From the NCBI GenBank assembly GCA_018710805.1, contig DVJG01000201.1, positions 1 through 17,552 of the forward strand: a stretch of DNA of 17,552 nt, read 5' to 3'. Below the pieces are notes generated by a model. That model did not search any database, was not told the DNA's origin, and saw nothing but the letters and a program-made list of their open reading frames with translations. Of the stretch, positions 12,992 through 17,552 are shown in pieces; position 1 is the first letter of the stretch; each line of letters begins with the position of its first letter. Both the position numbers and the translations under genes were made by a program. The DNA is from Candidatus Faecousia faecipullorum (GTDB lineage: Bacteria > Bacillota > Clostridia > Oscillospirales > Oscillospiraceae).

Positions 12992-14582
12992 AGCAAAAAC
13001 TGTACGAGAGATTCAGCCAACACGCCCATCTGCAAACGCAGAAAGAAGTGCCAGGCCTCTTCGGGTAGCGGCCTATTGCCGGGTGTCCACCGATTCTGAT
13101 GAGCAGGAGATGAGTTTTGATGCCCAGTGCAAATACTACACAGACAGGATCATGACGAACCCCAAGTGGACGCTGGCGGGCATTTTTGCCGACGAGGGGA
13201 TCAGCGGTACCAATGCAGGTCGCCGAAAGGAGTTCATGAAAATGATTCGGTTGTGCCGTCAGAAAAAGATAGACTTGGTGATCACCAAATCCGTCTCCCG
13301 ATTTGCCCGAAATACGGTGGACTGTCTGATGTTCGTCCGAGAGCTGAAAGCTCTGGGCATCCCGGTGATCTTTGAAAAAGAGGGCCTGAACACCATGGAC
13401 AGTGCCAGCGAGATCTACATCAGTATGCACGGCGTCTTCGCTCAATCTGAATCCGAGTCCCTCAGCGGCAATGTCCGTATGGGCAAGGCGTTTGCAGCCA
13501 AGAATGGCAAAGTAACCTTCAGCTATAAGAACTTCCTGGGCTACCGCCGTGGCGAGGATGGAAAGCCGGAGATCGACCCGGAGCAGGCGGAAATCGTGCG
13601 CTTCATTTATGACCGCTTTCTGGCGGGAGACAGCCTTCTGGAACTGAAACGGCATCTGGAAGCAAATGGCTTCCCCTCCCCCAGCGGGAAAGCCCTGTGG
13701 TCGGTAGCGACCATCCGTTCCATCTTGACCAATGAGAAATATAAAGGGGATGCACTCCTCCAGAAAACCTATGTGGTGGACTGCATCAGCCACCGGGTCA
13801 AGAAAAACGATGACCGTCCCCAATACTATGTAGAAAACAGCCATCCGGCTATTATTCCCAGAGAAAAATTTGACCGGGTGCAGGTGGAACTGGCAAGGAG
13901 AGCCAGTAAACGAAAAACCAAAGAGGTGGGTACCAGGACCGAATCTGGAAAATACTCCAGCAAATATGCCCTCTCGGAGCTGCTATTCTGCGGCTGCTGT
14001 GGCAAGCCCTATCGCCGCTGCACCTGGAGCCGAAACGGGCAGAAGCGGATTGTCTGGCGGTGCGTTTCCCGGCTGGACTACGGAACCAAATACTGCAAAA
14101 ATTCCCCAACCATAGACGAAGCCCCATTGCAAAATGCCATAGCACAGGCCATAGCGGAGTTTGTAGAAGAGCATGGCGTTTCCCCGGCAGAGAACCTACA
14201 AAGTCATGTATCCATGTACTACGGCCAGGGTGACGAAAACAGTACCGCCGCCGAAGAACTTCGGCGGCAGGAGTTGGCTCAGGCGATCATGGATGCGGCT
14301 GGAAACGAGGATTCCGAAACGCTGGATGCCTTGATCTCAGAACTGAATCGGGTGAAGGCCACGATTGCGGAGAAGCAGGCACGGCAGGCCCAGGCTGAAC
14401 AGGCAAGTGGGAAAGCGGATGAGATTATTGAAGTGATTGAGTCGCTGAAGGGGATGCCAGTAGTGTATGATGATCAGATAACTCGACAACTTGTTGCAAG
14501 TATTCAAGTTATAGATAAAGACGAAATCGACATCATCTTTTATAACGCTGGGAATGAGCCTGCTAGAATAGTTGTGCAATAG
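12981..14582 (+). CDS. Large serine recombinase, third of three
   Basis: A 533-residue site-specific recombinase. The resolvase catalytic domain (about 27-175) has Ser36 in YCRVSTDSDEQ and the DEGISGTN and SVSRFARNTVD motifs. The recombinase domain (about 190-305) has FLGYRRGEDGKPEIDPEQAE and LTNEKYKGDALLQKTY. The zinc ribbon includes C337 and C340 (FCGCCGKPYRRC, then WRCVSR and KYC). A helical tail follows (RRQELAQAIMDAAG, RVKATIAEKQARQAQAEQ). The GTG start at 12981 is chosen because GGAGG (12970-12974) lies six bases upstream; an upstream ATG at 12951 would read through that site. It overlaps the middle gene by 11 bases. Being the last coding gene before hairpins and IS debris, it probably lies near one end of the mobile element, as integrase genes usually do. 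Confidence 0.93.
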   Translation: MENRAKTVREIQPTRPSANAERSARPLRVAAYCRVSTDSDEQEMSFDAQCKYYTDRIMTNPKWTLAGIFADEGISGTNAGRRKEFMKMIRLCRQKKIDLVITKSVSRFARNTVDCLMFVRELKALGIPVIFEKEGLNTMDSASEIYISMHGVFAQSESESLSGNVRMGKAFAAKNGKVTFSYKNFLGYRRGEDGKPEIDPEQAEIVRFIYDRFLAGDSLLELKRHLEANGFPSPSGKALWSVATIRSILTNEKYKGDALLQKTYVVDCISHRVKKNDDRPQYYVENSHPAIIPREKFDRVQVELARRASKRKTKEVGTRTESGKYSSKYALSELLFCGCCGKPYRRCTWSRNGQKRIVWRCVSRLDYGTKYCKNSPTIDEAPLQNAIAQAIAEFVEEHGVSPAENLQSHVSMYYGQGDENSTAAEELRRQELAQAIMDAAGNEDSETLDALISELNRVKATIAEKQARQAQAEQASGKADEIIEVIESLKGMPVVYDDQITRQLVASIQVIDKDEIDIIFYNAGNEPARIVVQ

Positions 14583-14635
14583 CTTAGAATGAAATGTGTA
14601 GTAAATAATATAATGGTGGTAGATAAAAGGGAACA

Positions 14636-14658
14636 AGCACCGTACGCTGTACGGTGCT
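14636..14658. repeat. Perfect 10-bp inverted repeat downstream of the recombinases
   Basis: AGCACCGTAC (14636-14645) and GTACGGTGCT (14649-14658) flank a GCT loop, with further loose pairing of AAAGGG upstream and CCCCTCTTT downstream. It sits 54 bases after the recombinase stop. No T-run follows directly, so it is either a poor terminator or part of an attachment or end structure. Confidence 0.6.
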
Positions 14659-14931
14659 GGCCATCCCCTCTTTCAATGTGTTAAAAGTTTTGATAACAGA
14701 CTTCTCAAAGAGTGAAGTGCCTGCTTGGCATCATGCGTTTGACAATCCGAAACTAGCGAATCGGACTGCGTGCAGGCACAGGACATTTGAAAATCGGTCT
14801 GCCTAGAAGCTTTTTCTGGGCAATTTGGAACCTGTTCTGAGTGCTCTGGTGGCTCGGGTTGTCCTAAAGAAGGCAACAAGCGTTTGCCTTTTAGGATTAA
14901 GATAAAATTCAGGATCAAGGTTAGCAGGCGT
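14659..14931. other. AT-rich noncoding debris
   Basis: 273 bases between the hairpin and the transposase fragment. A minus-strand frame (14673-14999, 108 codons, GTG-type start) covers it. Its product has one hydrophobic run (FIERLLTLILNFILIL) and a Cys/Ser-rich tail, but no ribosome site or family is recognisable and it overlaps the transposase fragment in another frame. I leave it uncalled. Confidence 0.35.
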
Positions 14932-15111
14932 TCAATGAACACCAGGGTTGCGCAGATAGTTTTTCTTGTCTCTTGTGTTAGAGATGCTTTTTTTATCACC
15001 TATCTGGTGCAGCTTTGCCAGGTATCGTAAACTCCCTCTTCCTGACAAATATTCTTCTACAACTTTTTGCTTTAGCTCTGTGCTGTACGTCCGATAAGCC
15101 CGTTTGGACAT
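14932..15111 (-). pseudogene. Truncated IS3-type transposase OrfA fragment
   Basis: A minus-strand frame of 59 codons. Residues 1-43 read like the helix-turn-helix start of IS3-family OrfA: MSKRAYRTYSTELKQKVVEE, then YLSGRGSLRYLAKLHQIGDKK. A normal OrfA would go on to a W-containing recognition helix (LRRW-type) and about 50 more residues. Here the match stops near residue 43 and the frame ends at residue 59, with no OrfB after it. The break is at about 14985. This is IS debris, not an active insertion sequence. A run of seven A residues at the break could have caused a frameshift, but the downstream sequence in the other frame does not restore a transposase either. Confidence 0.65.
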
Positions 15112-15120
15112 AGAAATAGC

Positions 15121-15178
15121 CCCCCTAGTCTAGTCTCGAAAACTTTTGCTTTTTCGAGTGTCTACTCTAAGGGGACTA
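15121..15178. repeat. Imperfect long palindrome at the IS fragment end
   Basis: CTCGAAAA (15135-15142) and TTTTCGAG (15151-15158) pair perfectly, and the flanks CCCCCTAG (15121-15128) and CTAAGGGG (15167-15174) pair with one mismatch. It lies upstream of the transposase fragment and next to the point where the truncated plus-strand gene begins. It is probably the subterminal end of the former IS; the exact tip is uncertain within about 15165-15182. Confidence 0.5.
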
Positions 15179-15180
15179 TA

Positions 15181-16242
15181 TCAACCGAAGAGAATCTTAA
15201 TAATGATATAGCATCGGTTTTAGCCATTCACAAAATACGTGCGGGACAAAAATCTCAATGTATAGAGACGTGCCGATGCATCTTTGTTACAAACAATGTT
15301 GATTTCATTCGAGCTTTTAACAAGTATTACAGAGAGCAAGTGGAAAAGGACACATTTCAGCTTGCAATTTCGGTAAATTCATTATCTGCCATTACATGGG
15401 TAAAATGCGGCGAGGTTGAGCGTTTGTCTGAGACAGAGTTGCTCAAAAACGCATATTGTGCAATGCAGCCAATCCCCGAAATAATGGTCAAACTGGAGGA
15501 AGTGCTTGCTAAGTTAAAGGAATCTGGGAACATGGAACCAGAGCAAGTGGTTGCATTGCGTGCCAGTAGAGTGTTCCAAAATGACCTGTGGATAAACTCA
15601 TTTGGGGATTTGAATGCCATCAATGAGCTCTCAGTAAAGCAAGCGCAAAAAAAATATGAGGAAACGTTGATCGCGGAAGCAACGGGCAAGCATAAAGAAG
15701 AACTTCAAGAAATTGAGCGACGTCATACTGAAGAAATAAAAAGCATTCAGAGTGAAATGGAGGAACAGGAGCAAAAATACAGTCAAGAAATCAATGATAT
15801 TTCAATGCAACACAGCGAATATGTTAAGACGCGCCATGAAGAAGATAGGAATAAGGAAAAACAGCAACTTGAGAACATTAGAATAAAAGCCGATATATAT
15901 GCTAAGGAAGCTAAGGAAAAATGGTTTTCTCGCTGGAGTACAGTGCTTAATATCGCCGTATGTGTTCTTTTTGTTTTAGGCATTGGCGGCCTTGTTGCTT
16001 CGATAACTCTTGAAGCTTCGCTTTGGGTTCGAATACTTCTAGGAGTATATATCCTTGTGTCAGCAATTTCAGTATACGATACTGTTCATTCAAAAAAGGC
16101 ATTCATGGTTAAAGTACTAACGAAAAAATCGAACGCTTATGAAACAAAGGTTCGGGAAGAAAAGCTTGAAGAGTATAGGGAATTGTTTGAAAAGCAAGAC
16201 TCCGTAGCAGAGGAAAATGTAGAAGATTTTGTATCAGTCTGA
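15181..16242 (+). pseudogene. 5'-truncated gene: coiled-coil protein with two C-terminal membrane helices
   Basis: The open frame has protein-like composition from about 15181 (LNNDIASVLAIHKIRAG, CIFVTNNVDFIRAFNKYY) but no ATG or convincing ribosome site. Sequence before 15181 belongs to the IS end, so the 5' part has been lost. A GTG at 15340 gives a 300-residue product, but the good coding sequence ahead of it argues against that as the native start. The surviving protein has a globular part (LSETELLKNAYCAMQPIPEI), a long charged coiled coil (15640-15900: EEILQEIERRHTEEI-type heptads) and two hydrophobic helices near the end (VLNIAVCVLFVLGIGGLVAS and WVRILLGVYILVSAISV). The VFVTNN-type segment recalls large Firmicutes proteins with a PIN-like N-terminus, but I cannot name a family. 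Confidence 0.6.
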
Positions 16243-16278
16243 GGCAATTTCTTGTTGCATCTTTTTCGTTCAACCCTT

Positions 16279-16319
16279 CCAAGAAAGCAGATACCCGGTT
16301 CGGGTATCTGCTTTCTTGG
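16279..16319. repeat. Perfect 19-bp inverted repeat
   Basis: The arm 16279-16297 (starting CCAAGAAAGCAG, ending ATACCCG) is perfectly complementary to 16301-16319 across a 3-base loop (GTT). It lies 36 bases after the stop of the truncated gene. Neither side has a proper T-run, so it is an unusually strong hairpin rather than a standard terminator. It may belong to a dispersed repeat. Confidence 0.75.
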
Positions 16320-16430
16320 TATCGTGGAGGGCTCGAACCCATTAAATAGGACGGTCCGGTGGACTGTCCCTCGGCGGCGGCTGGACGACGCCGACACCAT
16401 AATGTAATCGAGTTCGGTTAGCGGCACCAT
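16320..16430. other. GC-rich noncoding stretch with inverted repeats
   Basis: No gene. It holds GGACGGTCC (16349-16357) and GGACTGTCC (16361-16369), inverted with one mismatch over a GGT spacer, and CGGCG/CGCCG pairs at about 16372-16393. On the minus strand GGGTTCGAGCCC looks like a tRNA T-arm, but no acceptor or anticodon stems can be built. It marks the change from AT-rich accessory DNA to GC-rich DNA. Confidence 0.4.
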
Positions 16431-16461
16431 GCCGGAGCAAGGTTTGCTCCGGCGTTTTTTT
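16431..16461 (+). terminator. Rho-independent terminator (plus strand)
   Basis: GCCGGAGCAA (16431-16440) and TTGCTCCGGC (16444-16453), loop GGT, followed by G and seven T residues (16455-16461). It blocks plus-strand transcription from running into the oppositely oriented transporter. Confidence 0.92.
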
Positions 16462-16474
16462 ATGCCTGAACAGC

Positions 16475-16512
16475 ATAAAAAGCCCTCCCGGCTGCGAATC
16501 CAGCCGGGAGGG
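16475..16512 (-). terminator. Rho-independent terminator of the transporter gene (minus strand)
   Basis: Perfect 12-bp stem CCCTCCCGGCTG (16483-16494) with CAGCCGGGAGGG (16501-16512), loop CGAATC. On the minus strand it is followed by CT and a T-run (A-run at 16477-16481 on the plus strand). It lies 16 bases past the transporter stop. Confidence 0.92.
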
Positions 16513-16527
16513 AAACAGGAGCGTGTT

Positions 16528-17552
16528 TCAGGAAAGTCCCTGGCCCTTGCCCAGGGTGAAGAACAGGATAATGGCAATGACCACGGGGGCGGGGTATTTT
16601 ATAATGAAGGACCCGAGCTTTCTCAGGCGGAACAGATGTCTGCCGCCGCCTTCGATCTCGTCGGCGGCAGGCTCGGCTCCCCAGACCCAGCCCACAAACA
16701 GGCAGAAGAGCAGGGCCCCTGCGGGAATCATCAGGTTGTCCGTGAACTTCTCCATCACCGCGTTCATGGGAAGCATCTGAACACCATTGGCAAAATCGAA
16801 CCAGGGAAGGTTGATTCCCCGGGCATCGGACTGGCTCAGGGAGTATCCCGCCCCCAGAAGCATCATGGGAAGGCCCAGCAGGACGCAGGATTTCAGCCGG
16901 GAGAGCCGGAACTCCTCGGTCAGGAAGGCGGTGAGGCTTTCGAGAATGCTGATGGCGCTGGTGAGAGCCGCCACAAAAAGCAGCACAAAGAAAATAAGTC
17001 CGAATACTACACCGCCGGGAAGGCTGGCAAATACCTCGGGCAGGGCCATAAAGGCAAAGCCGCCGCCCATGCCCAGGCCCTCAGCCCCCAGGGTAATGTA
17101 CACCACGGGGATAATGGCCAGGGCCGACAAAACGGCCACCACAGTGTCCAGGACGCAGATCCAAATGGCACTTTTTGCCAGGTTCTGCCCTTTCGGCACA
17201 TAGGAGCCATAGGTCACAATAATGCCCATGCCTACGGACAGGGAGAAAAACGCCTGTCCCAAAGCCCCCACAAAGGTGTCGCCGCTGATGGTCTCGGGGC
17301 GGACGTCAAACATATACTTCACGCCCTCCATGGCGCCGGGAAGGGTCACGGCCCGGATGACAATGCCGACAAGAAGCACAAACAGCGCCGGCATGAGAAT
17401 TTTGCTCATCCGCTCGATGCCCGGGGACACCCCCGCCACCACCACGGTGATGCACATGGCCATAAAGAAGAAGGCCCAGATCAGGGGCTCCCCGGGCTGT
17501 GAAATAAAATTCACGAAAAAGTTCTGATACTGGTCCGCTCCCCCGCCGAAAT
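16528..17552 (-). CDS. Sodium-dependent transporter, NSS (SNF) family, C-terminal part
   Basis: A minus-strand gene whose 5' end lies outside the window; the frame stays open to the last codon. About 341 residues remain, with seven or eight hydrophobic helices. Family signatures: LIWAFFFMAMCITVVVAG, the GALGQAFFSLSVGMGIIVTYGSYV block (helix 7 of the neurotransmitter:sodium symporter fold, with residues near the sodium sites), LALIPVV-type helices, GGGFAFMALPEVFASLPGG and LTSAISILESLTAFL. Bacterial members such as LeuT take up amino acids with sodium; the substrate here cannot be read. A full-length member has about 450-500 residues, so roughly 100-150 are missing off the edge. The GC-rich sequence, with GGC/CCC-rich codons unlike the island, suggests core chromosome. 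The gene ends at its own terminator. Confidence 0.92.
   Translation of the reverse strand, partial: FGGGADQYQNFFVNFISQPGEPLIWAFFFMAMCITVVVAGVSPGIERMSKILMPALFVLLVGIVIRAVTLPGAMEGVKYMFDVRPETISGDTFVGALGQAFFSLSVGMGIIVTYGSYVPKGQNLAKSAIWICVLDTVVAVLSALAIIPVVYITLGAEGLGMGGGFAFMALPEVFASLPGGVVFGLIFFVLLFVAALTSAISILESLTAFLTEEFRLSRLKSCVLLGLPMMLLGAGYSLSQSDARGINLPWFDFANGVQMLPMNAVMEKFTDNLMIPAGALLFCLFVGWVWGAEPAADEIEGGGRHLFRLRKLGSFIIKYPAPVVIAIILFFTLGKGQGLS

Noticed and set aside
14673..14999. Minus-strand 108-codon frame
   Set aside because: No ribosome site or family; it overlaps the IS OrfA fragment in another frame and its tail looks random.
16320..16345. Possible tRNA 3' end on the minus strand (GGGTTCGAGCCC followed by TCCACGATACCA)
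   Set aside because: The T-stem pairs poorly, and no matching acceptor 5' half, anticodon arm or D arm exists within tRNA distance.
16429..17502. Plus-strand 357-codon frame rich in His, Gly and Gln
   Set aside because: Shadow of the minus-strand NSS transporter; it starts inside a terminator and has no plausible fold.
1..17552. CRISPR array
   Set aside because: No regularly spaced direct repeats and no cas genes; the repeats seen are single hairpins or coding-level SpaA modules.

Overview
The window looks like a low-to-moderate GC Clostridia (Firmicutes) genome, probably a gut Oscillospiraceae- or Lachnospiraceae-type bacterium. The reasons are strong AGGAGG-type ribosome binding sites, sortase/LPXTG surface proteins, large serine recombinases and a type I toxin of the short holin-like kind. 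Almost everything up to about 16.4 kb reads as accessory DNA. The GC-richer minus-strand transporter at the right edge is the best candidate for ordinary chromosome.

Layout: (1) 26-1821: an AT-rich three-gene unit with an ECF-like sigma factor, a membrane-anchored DUF4367-like (anti-sigma-type) protein and a small secreted protein, closed by a strong terminator. (2) 2178-2503: an XRE-type regulator whose ribosome binding site lies at the edge of a perfect 11-bp inverted repeat. (3) 2504-2965: gene-free but full of hairpins. (4) 2966-10512: a pilus locus. A MazF-fold protein that lacks both MazF catalytic residues and carries a Cys-rich tail comes first. It is followed by a thioester-domain, SpaA-repeat LPQTG adhesin, a backbone pilin (YPKN pilin motif, E-box, LPQTG), two class C-type sortases and a 53-residue helical protein. 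A complete type I toxin-antitoxin module (29-residue toxin, antisense RNA, both promoters and terminators) sits between the backbone pilin and the sortases. (5) 10590-14582: three overlapping serine recombinase genes. The outer two have catalytic domains and the middle one has none. (6) 14583-16430: debris, with an IS3-like transposase fragment abutting a gene that has lost its 5' end, and long hairpins. (7) 16431-17552: convergent terminators and the C-terminal part of a sodium-symporter-family (NSS) transporter on the minus strand.

Working model: this is a mobile pilus island. The adhesin would bind host surfaces covalently through a Cys-Gln thioester, the backbone pilin would be polymerised by the two sortases, the type I module would stabilise the island or insulate its two halves, and the recombinase triplet would move it. 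The most unusual parts are the catalytically stripped MazF-like zinc-ribbon protein behind a heavily structured leader, the toxin-antitoxin module inside the pilus locus, and the recombinase trio with a catalytic-domain-less middle member. Functional calls rest on motif reading only; no database search was run.
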